Assembly (NCBI GenBank): GCA_019116525.1
Contig: DXBM01000050.1
Coordinates: 62,001-126,000 of the forward strand
Source: Candidatus Olsenella pullistercoris
Lineage (GTDB): Bacteria; Actinomycetota; Coriobacteriia; Coriobacteriales; Atopobiaceae
DNA: 64,000 nt
Direction of reading: 5' to 3'
Shown here: positions 17,057-26,187 of the stretch, piece by piece
Position numbering within the stretch: position 1 is the stretch's first letter
How the letters are laid out: the number at the start of each line of letters is the position of its first letter
The notes under the pieces: generated by a model
The model's database searches: none
Told to the model about the DNA's origin: nothing
What the model saw: the letters and a program-made list of their open reading frames with translations, nothing else
Program-made: the position numbers and the translations under genes

Positions 17057-18388
17057 ATGAGCTGGTTCGAGCCGTCCTTCGTCTATCAGGTGTATCCGCT
17101 GGGGCTCTGCGGAGCTCCGCACGAGAACGACGGCGTGCTCGAGCACCGCCTTCTCAAGCTCGTGGACGATGGCTGGATCGATCACATGGCCAAGCTCGGT
17201 GCCACGTGCCTCTTGCTCAACCCCGTGTTCGAGTCGGACTCTCACGGCTACGACACGCGCGACTACACGCGCGTTGACTGCCGCCTCGGCACCAACGAGG
17301 ACCTGCGCACCGTGGTGGACGCGTGCCATGCCGCCGGCATCAAGGTTCTTCTCGACGGGGTGTTCAACCACGTGGGCAGGGGCTTCTGGGCCTTTCAGGA
17401 CGTGCTCGAGCGCCGCGGGGAGAGCCCCTATGCGGGCTGGTTCGAGATTGACTGGAACGGGAACAACCAGTGGAACGACGGCCTCTCCTACACCTGCTGG
17501 GAGGGCGCCCAGAGCCTCGTGAAGCTCAACCACTGGAGCGCGGAGCTCAACGACTACCTGGCCGGCGTCATCCGCGGCTGGGTGAGCGAGTTCGACATCG
17601 ACGGGCTTCGCCTGGACGTGGCGTACTGCCTTGACCAGGGCTACCTTCGCTCCCTGAGGAGCCTTGCTAACCAGATTGGCCAGGAGCGCGGCGAGAAGTT
17701 CCCGCTCGTCGGCGAGACCATGTTTGGCGACTACAACCAGTGGATGGGCGAGGACCTGTGCGACTCCGTCACCAACTACGAGGCGTACAAGGGGCTCTGG
17801 TCGTCCATGAACTCGGCCAACATGCACGAGATCGCCTACGCGCTCGAGCGGCAGAGCGGGAGCCATCCCTGGGACCTCTACACGGGCCGCCACCTGCTCG
17901 ACTTTGTTGACAACCACGACGTGCCGAGAATTGCCACCAAGCTCACCGACAAGCGCCAGCTCCGGCCGCTCTACGGCCTGCTCTTTGCCATGTCGGGAGT
18001 CCCTGCGGTCTACTATGGCAGCGAGTGGGGCATCGAGGGCGAGCAGCTGCCCGGAGACCACGAGCTGCGCCCTGCGCTCGACGCTCCGGAGTGGGGCGAG
18101 CTCACGGACTGGATCTGCGCGCTCGCCCGTGCCCGCGCCGGCAGCGATGCCATCGTCTGGGGCAGCTACGAGCAGCTGCAGTGCCAGCCGCAGCAGCTCG
18201 TGTTCCAGCGCCGCAGCGACAACGAGCGCGTGATCGTGGCGATCAACGCCTCGGCCGAGCCCGCCGTCGTGCACTTCGACGCTCAGTGTGGTCGCGCTCG
18301 CGACCTCATCACCGGCGAGAAGCACGACTTTGGAGGCGGCTCCGAGCTCGCGCCCTTCTCGGCGTACTACTGGCTCTGCGAGCGGTAG
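17057..18388 (+). CDS. GH13 alpha-glucosidase/maltodextrin-degrading enzyme
   Basis: A 443-residue intracellular glycoside hydrolase family 13 enzyme with a TIM barrel and a short C-terminal beta domain. Conserved regions include DGVFNHVG (region I), GLRLDVAYC with nucleophile Asp187, VGETMFG with acid/base Glu220 and FVDNHD with Asp288. The unusually short N-terminus lacks the starch-binding domain of neopullulanases. There is no signal peptide, so it acts on imported maltodextrins. Likely roles are maltodextrin glucosidase or cyclomaltodextrinase; exact bond and substrate cannot be read from sequence. It sits between two D-hydroxyacid dehydrogenase genes and pyruvate kinase, which fits sugar fermentation. 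Confidence 0.87.
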   Translation: MSWFEPSFVYQVYPLGLCGAPHENDGVLEHRLLKLVDDGWIDHMAKLGATCLLLNPVFESDSHGYDTRDYTRVDCRLGTNEDLRTVVDACHAAGIKVLLDGVFNHVGRGFWAFQDVLERRGESPYAGWFEIDWNGNNQWNDGLSYTCWEGAQSLVKLNHWSAELNDYLAGVIRGWVSEFDIDGLRLDVAYCLDQGYLRSLRSLANQIGQERGEKFPLVGETMFGDYNQWMGEDLCDSVTNYEAYKGLWSSMNSANMHEIAYALERQSGSHPWDLYTGRHLLDFVDNHDVPRIATKLTDKRQLRPLYGLLFAMSGVPAVYYGSEWGIEGEQLPGDHELRPALDAPEWGELTDWICALARARAGSDAIVWGSYEQLQCQPQQLVFQRRSDNERVIVAINASAEPAVVHFDAQCGRARDLITGEKHDFGGGSELAPFSAYYWLCER

Positions 18389-18490
18389 GCGCGTCACGCT
18401 CGGTCCGTTGCCGCGCCGCGCTCGCCCATGCCGTGTCGGCTTAGGAAAGCTCGCCAAGTGCCTCGTTTGGCTGGCGGGGCGCTTGGTGAA

Positions 18491-18653
18491 CTGCAGGAAT
18501 TGCAGAGTCTGACAGGTGCTTGAAGGCGGCCGCATTGAAAATGAGCAGGTGGAGAGCTCGCCGTTCTTCTCGACAGCGAGAAAACCGTGCAACTCCGGGC
18601 AAAGCCTAAGCAGCGAGGTGCGTCAACCGTGCAATTCCTGGCAAAGTCCAAGC
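18491..18653. repeat. Three-copy word TGCAATTCCTGGCA, one copy inverted
   Basis: Direct copies AACCGTGCAACTCCGGGCAAAG (first 20 bases at 18583-18602) and AACCGTGCAATTCCTGGCA (from 18625) are nearly identical. An inverted relative, CTGCAGGAATTGCAGAG, lies at 18491-18507. GTTCTTCTCGACAGCGAGAAAAC just before the first direct copy (18563-18585) contains the common motif in both orientations. Confidence 0.6.
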
Positions 18654-18691
18654 GCCTGGGTGTCGTTCGTCGCGCCCAAGTTTTCTGAATG

Positions 18692-18818
18692 CATTTGTTG
18701 GGTAGTTTTCTGGCCGATAGGCAAGTACAGACAAAATGAGCAAGCGTATGACCTGCGAATTTGTGCACGCAAAGCTGGCGGATACTCAAAGGGCTCGAAG
18801 AAAACTACCCAACAAATG
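18692..18818. repeat. 20-bp perfect inverted repeat, 87-bp spacer
   Basis: CATTTGTTGGGTAGTTTTCT (18692-18711) and AGAAAACTACCCAACAAATG (18799-18818) are exact reverse complements. The core GGGTAGTTTT is shared with the repeat at 11662. GGCTCGAAGAAAAC precedes the right arm. The spacer carries no gene. Confidence 0.75.
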
Positions 18819-18842
18819 AGATGGTGACGCACGAGGCAGCAC

Positions 18843-18919
18843 CAAGGCGTTCGGGTGCGCTCCTGACTGCTTTTCGTCCCTTCCAGAGCAAACAACAACG
18901 AATGCACCCAAAGCCATGG
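18843..18919. repeat. Imperfect inverted repeat around CGCACCCAA
   Basis: AAGGCGTTCGGGTGCGCTCC (18844-18863) and its partner beginning GAATGCACCCAAAGCC (near 18899) pair imperfectly. The word matches the inner arms at 6718-6782. Together with the two preceding repeats it fills the 600-bp gap between the convergent GH13 and pyk genes. Confidence 0.5.
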
Positions 18920-18936
18920 CGGCACCGATGTGCCAC

Positions 18937-18966
18937 AAAAAGGCCCTCCGGGAAACCGGAGGGCCT
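18937..18966 (-). terminator. Terminator of pyk
   Basis: AGGCCCTCCGG and CCGGAGGGCCT form a perfect stem. On the minus strand it is followed by TTTT, 29 bp beyond the pyk stop. Confidence 0.85.
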
Positions 18967-18994
18967 AACGCAGCACAAGTCTTGCTTGAACGCG

Positions 18995-20443
18995 CTACTG
19001 GACCTGCGCCACCATCGCAACGTTGGTGGAGGTGGTGTAGTCGCCGAGGCGCGGCGAGGTCTGCGGGTCGCCAGCGGTGATGACCACGATGTCGCCGGTG
19101 TCAACGAGCCCGTTCTGCTTGGCCGTAGTCAGGGCGTTGTAGAGCGTGCTCGAGAGCGAGCCCTGCTCGGTGGTGCGGTACGCATAGACGCCCCAGTAGA
19201 AGCAGGTGCGACGAATGGTCTGCTCGCGCGGCGAGGTCGCGAAGAGCGGCATCCGCGGGCGGAACGTGGAGATGAGGCGCGCGGAGCGGCCGGAGTTGGT
19301 CGGCGCGAGGATGCACTTGGCGTTCACGCGGTCCGCCATCTCGAGCGCCGCGAAGCCGGTGGCGCCGTTGACGTTGCGCACGCCGCCGCGGTCGTGGTAC
19401 TCCTTGCGCTCGGGCAGGTACTTCTCGGTCTCCTTGCAGATCTCGGACATGGTCTTGACGGCCTCGATCGGGTACTTGCCCGCGGCGGTCTCGCCCGAGA
19501 GCATCACGCAGTCGGTGCCGTCGTAGATCGCGTTGGCGACGTCGGTGATCTCGGCGCGCGTGGGGCGCGGGTTGCGCTGCATGGAGTCGAGCATCTGCGT
19601 GGCGGTGATGACCGGCTTGTAGTGCTGGTTGCACTTCTTGATGATGGTCTTCTGGATGTGCGGGACCTGCGCGGCCGGCACCTCGACGCCGAGGTCGCCG
19701 CGGGCGACCATGCAGCCGTCGGCCGCATGGAGGATCTCGTCGAAGTTCTTGACGCCCAGGGCGCTCTCGATCTTGGGGAAGATGAGGACGTCAGGGGTGC
19801 CCATCTCGATGCAGATCTTGCGGATCTCCTCGACCGCCTGGCCGTCGCGGATGAAGGAGGCGGCGATGGCGTCGATGCCGAGCTCGCAGCCGAACATGAT
19901 GTCGGCGCGGTCCTGGGCGGTGACGGAGGGCAGGTTGATGTTGAGGTTCGGGAAGTTCACGCCCTTGTGCTCGCCGAGCAGCCCGCCGTTGGTGATCGTG
20001 CAGGTGATGTCGGTGCCCTCAACGCTCTCGACCTCGAGGCCGATGAGGCCGTCGTCGATCAGGATGACGGTGCCGCGCTCGACCTCGCTCGGAAGGCTCT
20101 TGTAGTCGAGCGAGAAGCGCTCGGCGGTGCCGATCACGTCGTCGTCGGTGGTGATGACGCAGGTCTTGCCCGTCTCGAGCATGACCTTCTCGCCGCCCTC
20201 GAGAAGACCGGTGCGGACCTCGGGGCCCTTGGTGTCAAGCAGGATGGCCACGGGAATGGAGAGCTCGCGGGAGAGCGAGCGGACCTTCTCGATCATCTTG
20301 CGGTGGTACTCGTGGCTTCCGTGGGAGAAGTTGAAGCGCGCGATGTTCATGCCGTGCAGGATGAGCTGGCGCAGCACCTCCTCGTCCTCGGTCGCGGGGC
20401 CCATCGTGCAGACGATCTTGGTTTTCTTCTTGTTAAATGCCAT
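18995..20443 (-). CDS. pyk: Pyruvate kinase
   Basis: A 482-residue pyruvate kinase catalysing PEP plus ADP to pyruvate plus ATP. It begins with KTKIVCTMGPATEDEE and contains the substrate-binding NFSHGSHE, LLDTKGPEVRTG, the catalytic-lysine/metal region IFPKIES and MVARGDLGVE, and ATQMLDSM. The length fits enzymes without the extra C-terminal PEP-utiliser domain. It is the second gene of a minus-strand pair after ldhA, 54 bp downstream, with its own GGAAAGG site. Confidence 0.97.
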   Translation of the reverse strand: MAFNKKKTKIVCTMGPATEDEEVLRQLILHGMNIARFNFSHGSHEYHRKMIEKVRSLSRELSIPVAILLDTKGPEVRTGLLEGGEKVMLETGKTCVITTDDDVIGTAERFSLDYKSLPSEVERGTVILIDDGLIGLEVESVEGTDITCTITNGGLLGEHKGVNFPNLNINLPSVTAQDRADIMFGCELGIDAIAASFIRDGQAVEEIRKICIEMGTPDVLIFPKIESALGVKNFDEILHAADGCMVARGDLGVEVPAAQVPHIQKTIIKKCNQHYKPVITATQMLDSMQRNPRPTRAEITDVANAIYDGTDCVMLSGETAAGKYPIEAVKTMSEICKETEKYLPERKEYHDRGGVRNVNGATGFAALEMADRVNAKCILAPTNSGRSARLISTFRPRMPLFATSPREQTIRRTCFYWGVYAYRTTEQGSLSSTLYNALTTAKQNGLVDTGDIVVITAGDPQTSPRLGDYTTSTNVAMVAQVQ

Positions 20444-20497
20444 CTGTGACCTTTCCTTGGTTGCAACGGGAAGCGAGCGGGCGTCGAGCCCCTCGCG

Positions 20498-21502
20498 CTA
20501 GCAAACGATGCTGCGGTCCACGAACTCCGTGCCGTTGGCGAACGCCTGCGCGTTGTCGAGCGTGACGCGCGCGATCTCGCCGAGGGCCTCGTGCGTGAAG
20601 AACGCCTGGTGGCTCGTCATGACGACGTTGGGGAAGGAGCAGAGACGCGCGGTCACGGAGTCGATGACCTGGCCGGCGCGGTTCTGGTAGACGTTCGGGC
20701 CCTCCTCGTCGTAGACGTCGATGCCGGCGGCGCCGATCTTGCCGGAGAGGATGCCCCTGATGAGCGCCTGGGTGTCAACGAGGCCGCCACGGCCGGTGTT
20801 CACGAAGATGACGCCGTCCTTCATCTTGGAGATGGACTCGTCGTTGATCATGTGGCGGCTCTCCTCGTTGAGGAAGGCGTGCAGCGAGATGAGGTCGGAG
20901 CGACGGTAGAGCTCGTCGTAGTCAACGTACTCGTCAACGACGTGCTCCTCGTCGACGAGCTTCTGGTTGGGATAGAGGTCAGAGCCCAGGACCGTCATGC
21001 CGAAGCCCTTGCAGATGCGGCAGAGCGCGGCGCCGATGCGGCCGGTGCCGATGATGCCGGCGGTCTTGCCGTGCAGCGTGTTGCCCACGAGGCCGTCGAG
21101 GGAGAAGTCGTTCTCGCGGACGCGGATGTAGCCCTTGCAGATGCGGCGGTTGGCGGCGAGGGCGAGCGCCATGGCGTGCTCGGCGATGGCCTCCGGGGAG
21201 TAGGCGGGGACGCGCGTGACCTTCATGCCGAGGTCCTTGGCCACGGCCACGTTGACGGCGTCAAAGCCGGCGCAGCGCATGAGGAGCAGCTTCACGCCAA
21301 AGCCGGCGAGGATCTCGAGGGTCATGGCGCCGCAATCGGCGTTGACGAAGGCGCAGACGGCGTCGTAGCCGCGGGCGAGGGCGGCGGTCATGGGCGTGAG
21401 GTTGGTCTCGGTGAAGTCAATCTTGATGTCGGGGTAGGCGGCGAGCTCCTTGGTGAAGGAGACCTTGTCGTAGCTTGCGGTGCCAAAGAAGAGGATCTTC
21501 AT
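20498..21502 (-). CDS. ldhA: D-lactate dehydrogenase (NAD)
   Basis: A 334-residue D-isomer-specific 2-hydroxyacid dehydrogenase. GIIGTGRIG is the NAD fold; the catalytic Arg is in NTGRGGLVD, Glu in DVYDEEGP and His in TSHQAFFTHEA. It reduces pyruvate to D-lactate and reoxidises NADH in fermentation. The ATG at 21502 follows GGAAAGG; the longer form from 21553 has no proper site. It is transcribed just ahead of pyk, so pyruvate formation and its reduction are co-expressed. The symbol is by function; family members are also called ddh or vanH-like. Confidence 0.85.
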   Translation of the reverse strand: MKILFFGTASYDKVSFTKELAAYPDIKIDFTETNLTPMTAALARGYDAVCAFVNADCGAMTLEILAGFGVKLLLMRCAGFDAVNVAVAKDLGMKVTRVPAYSPEAIAEHAMALALAANRRICKGYIRVRENDFSLDGLVGNTLHGKTAGIIGTGRIGAALCRICKGFGMTVLGSDLYPNQKLVDEEHVVDEYVDYDELYRRSDLISLHAFLNEESRHMINDESISKMKDGVIFVNTGRGGLVDTQALIRGILSGKIGAAGIDVYDEEGPNVYQNRAGQVIDSVTARLCSFPNVVMTSHQAFFTHEALGEIARVTLDNAQAFANGTEFVDRSIVC

Positions 21503-21816
21503 GACCTTTCCTTTCCCATGTGCGCGGCGGCGCACGTCATCAGAAACGTACATGCCGAAAGTTTAGCGCAGGCAAGCTCGGCGTAAGGTCCGCGTCTGCG
21601 AAAAGAACGTCTCGACCAAGACTTCGCGCCCCTTTCGCGGCGCGAGACGGCCCGCGGAGGGACGCACCCGAGCATGGGCTCGCGGTTTTCGGGTATCATA
21701 CTGTCTGTTATGTCAGCTGCCCGGCACGGCAGCCTTGACGAGCCCTTGCCCCTCCTGGGGAATTACGATCGGGCGTCAACCTGTCGGGTGGAACGCGTCA
21801 TCAGGAGGGAAAAATC
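21503..21816. promoter_or_regulatory. Divergent intergenic region between ldhA and the P-type ATPase
   Basis: Contains a minus-strand TAAACT candidate -10 for ldhA near 21558-21563 and a plus-strand TATCAT/TATACT-like stretch near 21693. A small hairpin, GTGCGCCGCCGCGCAC, lies in the ldhA leader. No gene or long repeat is seen. Confidence 0.4.
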
Positions 21817-24498
21817 TTGAAAGAGTACTTGTCCTCGTCCGATGAGGTGCTCGCCGAGCTTGCCTCAAACGGGGAAAGCGGCCTGACGTCCGCGGAGGCC
21901 GCCTCGCGCCTCGCGAGCCACGGCCCCAACAAGCTCGACGAGGAGGAGAAGACCCCGCTCTGGAAGCGCTTCTTCGAGCAGATGGCCGACCCGATGGTCA
22001 TCATGCTGCTCGTGGCTGCCGCCATCTCCGTGGCGACGGGCTTCCTGCAGGGTGAGCCCGAGTGGGCGGACGCCGCCATCATCCTCGCCGTCGTCGTGCT
22101 CAACTCCGTGCTCGGCGTGGTCCAGGAGGCCAAGAGCGAGCAGGCCCTCGAGGCCCTGCAGGAGATGAGCGCCGCCCAGTCCAAGGCCATTCGCGACGGC
22201 AAGCTCGTCCACCTGCCCTCCGCCGAGCTCGTCCCCGGCGACGTCGTCCTTCTCGAGGCAGGAGACTCCGTGCCCGCGGACTGCCGCATCCTCGAGAGCG
22301 CGTCCATGAAGATCGAGGAGGCCGCCCTCACGGGCGAGTCCGTCCCGGTCGAGAAGCACGTCGAGCCGATCGCGCTTGCCGCCGACGCCGACGACGTGCC
22401 CCTCGGCGACCGCAAGAACATGTGCTACATGGGCTCCACCGTGGTCTACGGCCGCGGCCGCGCCGTCGTTGCCGCCACCGGCATGCAGACTGAGATGGGC
22501 AAGATCGCCGACGCCCTCACCACCGCCAAGAAGGAGCTCACGCCGCTCCAGGTCAAGCTTAACGAGCTCTCGGGTATCCTCACCAAGCTCGTGCTCGCGA
22601 TCTGCGTGATCATCTTCGCCGTCGACCTCGTGCGCCACGGCGGCGAGCTCGGCAGCCACCCCGAGATGATTCTCGACACGTTCATGGTCGCGGTGTCGCT
22701 CGCCGTTGCCGCCATCCCCGAGGGCCTCGTGGCCGTGGTCACGATCGTGCTGTCCATGGGCGTCACCAAGATGTCCAAGCGCCAGGCCATCATCCGCAAG
22801 ATGACCGCCGTCGAGACGCTCGGCTGCACGCAGATCATCTGCTCGGACAAGACCGGCACGCTCACGCAGAACAAGATGACCGTCGTCAAGCACGAGCTCG
22901 CCGCCCCCGAGGAGAAGTTCCTCGCTGGCATGGCCCTCTGCTCCGACGCCAAGTGGGACGAGGAGGCCGGCGAGGCCGTGGGCGAGCCCACCGAGTGCGC
23001 GCTCGTCAACGACGCGGCCAAGGCCGGCATGAAGGGCCTGGACGTGGAGCACCCGCGCCGCGGCGAGGCCCCGTTCGACTCCGGCCGCAAGATGATGTCC
23101 GTTGTGGTCGAAGAGGCCGACGGCACCTTCGAGCAGTACACCAAGGGCGCCCCGGACGTGGTCATCGGCCTGTGCACCAAGGTCTATGACGGCGAGAAGG
23201 TCGTTCCGTTCACCGAGGAGCGCAAGCGCGAGGTTCTGGCCGCCAACAAGGCCATGGCCGACGAGGCCCTGCGCGTGCTCGCGCTGGCCAGCCGCACCTA
23301 CGACGCCCTGCCCGACGATTGCTCTCCCGAGGCGCTTGAGCACGACCTCACGTTCTGCGGCCTCTCCGGCATGATCGACCCGGTCCGCCCGGAGGTCACG
23401 GCAGCCATCGCCGAGGCCCGCGAGGCAGGCATCCGCCCGGTCATGATCACCGGCGACCACATTGACACGGCCGTCGCCATCGCCAAGGAGCTCGGCATCG
23501 TCTCCGACGCGTCCCAGGCCATCACCGGCGCGCAGCTCGACAAGATCTCCGACGAGGAGTTCAAGGAGCGCGTCACCCAGATCAGCGTCTACGCGCGCGT
23601 CCAGCCCGAGCACAAGGCCCGCATCGTCGACGCCTGGAAGAGCCGTGGCAACATCGTTGCCATGACCGGCGACGGCGTGAACGACGCGCCCTCCATCAAG
23701 CGCGCCGACATCGGCGTGGGCATGGGCATCACCGGCACCGACGTCACCAAGAACGTGGCGGACATGGTCCTCGCGGACGACAACTTCGCCACGATCGTGA
23801 GCGCGGTCGAGGAGGGCCGCCGCATCTACGACAACATCCGCAAGGTCATCCAGTTCCTCCTCTCGGCCAACATCGCCGAGGTGCTCTCGGTCTTCGTGGC
23901 CACGCTCATCGGCTTCACGATCTTCCAGCCGGTGCAGCTGCTCTGGATCAACCTCATCACCGACTCGCTGCCGGCGCTCGCGCTCGGCATGGAGGAGGCC
24001 GAGGGCGACGTCATGAAGCGCAAGCCGCGCAACGCCTCCGACGGCGTGTTCGCGGGTGGCATGGGCTTTGACATCGCCTTCCAGGGCGTCGTGATCACGC
24101 TGCTCGTGCTCGCGTCGTTCTTCGCCGGCATGTACTTCCACAACAACGGCGTGATCGACTTCGCGGACCTCATCGACGGCATCCCCGACCCCGAGGGCGT
24201 CACGATGTCGTTCATCACGCTCTCCATGGTGGAGATCTTCCACTCGTTTAACATGCGCAGCCGCCGTGCCTCGATCTTCTCGATGAAGCACCAGAACAAG
24301 TGGCTGTGGGGCGCTGCGGTGCTGGCCCTCGTGCTCACGGTGGTGCCCGTTGAGGTTGACTTCATGGCTGAGGTCTTTGGCTTCATGACGCTCGACCCCA
24401 TGGCGGTGCTCACCGCGATCGGCCTGGCGCTCCTCATCATCCCGATCATGGAGGTCTACAAGGCCGTCATGCGCTCGGTGGAGAAGAACGCCGAGTAG
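21817..24498 (+). CDS. Cation-transporting P-type ATPase, calcium type
   Basis: An 893-residue P2-type ATPase. It has an N-terminal cation_ATPase_N region, LTGESVPVEK (actuator domain, TGES), the phosphorylation loop SDKTGTLTQNKM with Asp344, MITGDH and MTGDGVNDAPSIKRAD (hinge), and about ten membrane helices. PEGL in helix M4 and NLITDSLPALALGME in M6 resemble bacterial SERCA/PMCA-like Ca2+ pumps. The start is TTG, preceded by a strong AGGAGGG; no better start exists. Substrate assignment to calcium is by family; other divalent cations are possible. Confidence 0.9.
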   Translation: MKEYLSSSDEVLAELASNGESGLTSAEAASRLASHGPNKLDEEEKTPLWKRFFEQMADPMVIMLLVAAAISVATGFLQGEPEWADAAIILAVVVLNSVLGVVQEAKSEQALEALQEMSAAQSKAIRDGKLVHLPSAELVPGDVVLLEAGDSVPADCRILESASMKIEEAALTGESVPVEKHVEPIALAADADDVPLGDRKNMCYMGSTVVYGRGRAVVAATGMQTEMGKIADALTTAKKELTPLQVKLNELSGILTKLVLAICVIIFAVDLVRHGGELGSHPEMILDTFMVAVSLAVAAIPEGLVAVVTIVLSMGVTKMSKRQAIIRKMTAVETLGCTQIICSDKTGTLTQNKMTVVKHELAAPEEKFLAGMALCSDAKWDEEAGEAVGEPTECALVNDAAKAGMKGLDVEHPRRGEAPFDSGRKMMSVVVEEADGTFEQYTKGAPDVVIGLCTKVYDGEKVVPFTEERKREVLAANKAMADEALRVLALASRTYDALPDDCSPEALEHDLTFCGLSGMIDPVRPEVTAAIAEAREAGIRPVMITGDHIDTAVAIAKELGIVSDASQAITGAQLDKISDEEFKERVTQISVYARVQPEHKARIVDAWKSRGNIVAMTGDGVNDAPSIKRADIGVGMGITGTDVTKNVADMVLADDNFATIVSAVEEGRRIYDNIRKVIQFLLSANIAEVLSVFVATLIGFTIFQPVQLLWINLITDSLPALALGMEEAEGDVMKRKPRNASDGVFAGGMGFDIAFQGVVITLLVLASFFAGMYFHNNGVIDFADLIDGIPDPEGVTMSFITLSMVEIFHSFNMRSRRASIFSMKHQNKWLWGAAVLALVLTVVPVEVDFMAEVFGFMTLDPMAVLTAIGLALLIIPIMEVYKAVMRSVEKNAE

Positions 24499-24525
24499 CG
24501 GTCTCTTTAGGAGCGTGGTTTGCAT

Positions 24526-24553
24526 GGGGCGGTCCTTCGGGGCCGCCCCTTTT
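24526..24553 (+). terminator. Terminator of the P-type ATPase gene
   Basis: GGGGCGG and CCGCCCC stem with a TCCTTCGG-type loop, then TTTT. Confidence 0.8.
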
Positions 24554-24591
24554 GCGTGCAGGCGGAGGCGCGGCGGGGGGCAAGGCCGCCA

Positions 24592-24713
24592 GGTTCTTCT
24601 CGGTTGAGCGCGCTTGTGTCGGGTATGTACACCCCTTTGGGATGTCGTAGATTCCAGCATCGTTCTTACCTGCGGATTTGTATGCGCTCCTCCGCAGAGG
24701 GGTGTACATAACC
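24592..24713. repeat. GGTTCTTCTCGG motif plus inverted repeat of TATGTACACCCC
   Basis: GGTATGTACACCCCTTT (24622-24638) and AGAGGGGTGTACATAACC (24696-24713) are reverse complements apart from small differences. A degenerate third copy, TTGTATGCGCTCCTCC, lies at about 24678-24693. GGTTCTTCTCGG opens the element. Confidence 0.65.
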
Positions 24714-24759
24714 GTCAACGGTGCGCATGCCCGCCTGGGCCACTCGCGCCCTCCTGCGG

Positions 24760-24765
24760 TAAGAT
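24760..24765 (+). promoter_or_regulatory. -10 box of rsgA
   Basis: TAAGAT, 33 bp before the GTG start and directly followed by a CCGAGAAGAACGG motif. Confidence 0.5.
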
Positions 24766-24797
24766 TGCCGAGAAGAACGGCGAGGCGGGAGGTGCGC

Positions 24798-25934
24798 GTG
24801 GGAAAGCGAGGCCAGCGGGGTCAGGCGATGCGCAGGAGACGCGCCGCCCGGCAGGACGCCATCACGCTGCCGTCCATAGACACCCTGCACGACCTCCCCG
24901 CGTTCGGCGACCTGCGCGTGGACGACGCTCAGGCAGGCGCCTTTGATGAGTTCCATGCCAGCTGTGAGAACGCGGACGAGATGCGCCTTGGTCTCGTCGC
25001 GCGGCTGGACCGTGGGTTTCCGCTGGTCGTGACCGAGGGCGGTGCCTTCCGCGCGGAGCATGCCGTGGGCTTTGCCAAGCAGGACGCCGAGAAGGACGAG
25101 GGGCTGCTGCCCGCCGTGGGCGACGCCGTGGCCGTGAGGCTCGCACCGGGCCACGACATGGGCGTCATCGAGCGCGTGCTCCCGCGGCGCACGGCCCTCA
25201 CGCGCTGGCGCGGGCGCAGCCGCGGGGAGCGCCAGGTGCTCGCTGCGAACCTCGACCGCGTGCTGATCGTGCAGGCGCTTGGGGGCGAGGGCGTGGCGCT
25301 CGGGCGCGTGGCGCGCTCGCTCGTGCTGGCGCGCGACTGCGGCCTTGAGCCCGTGGTGGTGCTCACGAAGGCCGACCGCGCGGGCGCCGAGGGCGTGGCG
25401 CGCGAGGTCGAGCGCGTGAGGAGGCTCGTGGGCGAGGGGACGCGCGTGGTCGTGACGTCGTCGACGGAGCGCGAGGGGCTCGACGAGGTGCGTGCCTGCG
25501 TGCCGCCGCGGACGAGCGCGATGATCCTCGGTGAGTCGGGCGCCGGAAAGTCCACGCTGCTCAACGCCCTTCTCGGGCATGATGCGCTTGCGACGGGCGA
25601 GGTGCGCTCGCGTGACGACGCCGGTCGTCATACGACGGTCGCGCGCGTGATGGTGAAGCTGCCGGGTGCGGGCGTGATCGCGGACGTCCCCGGGCTCAGG
25701 AGCCTGCCGCTCGTTGGCCACGAGCGGGGGCTGGCACTGGCCTTCCCGGAGATTGCCGAGGCCGCACAGGAGTGCCGCTTCAGGGACTGCACGCACGTGC
25801 ACGAGCCGGGCTGCGCCGTGCTCGAAGGCCGTGAGCTGGGAACCATTGGCGAGGAGCGGCTGAGCTGCTACCTTGCGCTGGCGTCCGAGATGCGGGAGAG
25901 CGCCCGCACGCTCGACCCCGACGTCTCCCTGTAG
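24798..25934 (+). CDS. rsgA: Ribosome small-subunit-dependent GTPase RsgA
   Basis: A 378-residue circularly permuted GTPase that aids late 30S maturation. The order of motifs is G4 (TKAD), then G1 (GESGAGKSTLLNAL), a switch region with GRHTTVAR, and G3 (DVPGLRS), as expected for the permuted YjeQ/RsgA fold. An OB-fold-like N-terminus precedes it, and a C-terminal zinc site reads CRFRDCTHVHEPGC. The GTG at 24798 after GGGAGG gives a normal length; upstream extension would run into the repeat element. Confidence 0.93.
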   Translation: MGKRGQRGQAMRRRRAARQDAITLPSIDTLHDLPAFGDLRVDDAQAGAFDEFHASCENADEMRLGLVARLDRGFPLVVTEGGAFRAEHAVGFAKQDAEKDEGLLPAVGDAVAVRLAPGHDMGVIERVLPRRTALTRWRGRSRGERQVLAANLDRVLIVQALGGEGVALGRVARSLVLARDCGLEPVVVLTKADRAGAEGVAREVERVRRLVGEGTRVVVTSSTEREGLDEVRACVPPRTSAMILGESGAGKSTLLNALLGHDALATGEVRSRDDAGRHTTVARVMVKLPGAGVIADVPGLRSLPLVGHERGLALAFPEIAEAAQECRFRDCTHVHEPGCAVLEGRELGTIGEERLSCYLALASEMRESARTLDPDVSL

Positions 25935-26003
25935 CGCCTGGCCGAGCGCGCCGCGGGCCGCTTCCGTGAAGGGCCCGTGAAGAGCAACAAGATAAAAACT
26001 CTA

Positions 26004-26187
26004 TATGCTTCCGTGAGACGAGCCCTTCGGGGGCCTCGTCCTGCGCGCCCATGTCCAAGCGAAAGCGGGCCGACAGCGAACGGAAAGCCTCGTGTCCAAC
26101 TTTCTCAGAAGGTCGAGGCTGCAGCTCCCTGGCGGCGGCACAATGCCCTCACTCGCCGAACGGCGCGGCGCGAGGAAGGGGGCAGGG
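26004..26187 (+). promoter_or_regulatory. Promoter and long leader of the Tad pilus operon
   Basis: TATGCT (26004-26009) in an AT-rich island is the likely -10. The transcript would have about 170 nt before cpaB, including a hairpin GACGAG...CTCGTC at about 26017-26041 and later GC-rich segments. I cannot match it to a known riboswitch class. Confidence 0.4.

Noticed and set aside
18516..18827. A 103-codon open frame in the GH13-pyk gap
   Set aside because: It runs through two inverted-repeat elements, has no ribosome binding site and no recognisable protein pattern.
21503..21816. yybP-ykoY (Mn) riboswitch before the P-type ATPase
   Set aside because: No match to its two conserved loops could be found by eye.
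26004..26187. c-di-GMP riboswitch in front of the Tad operon
   Set aside because: Attractive by function, but the conserved GGMM-type core and tetraloop-receptor sequences are not visible.
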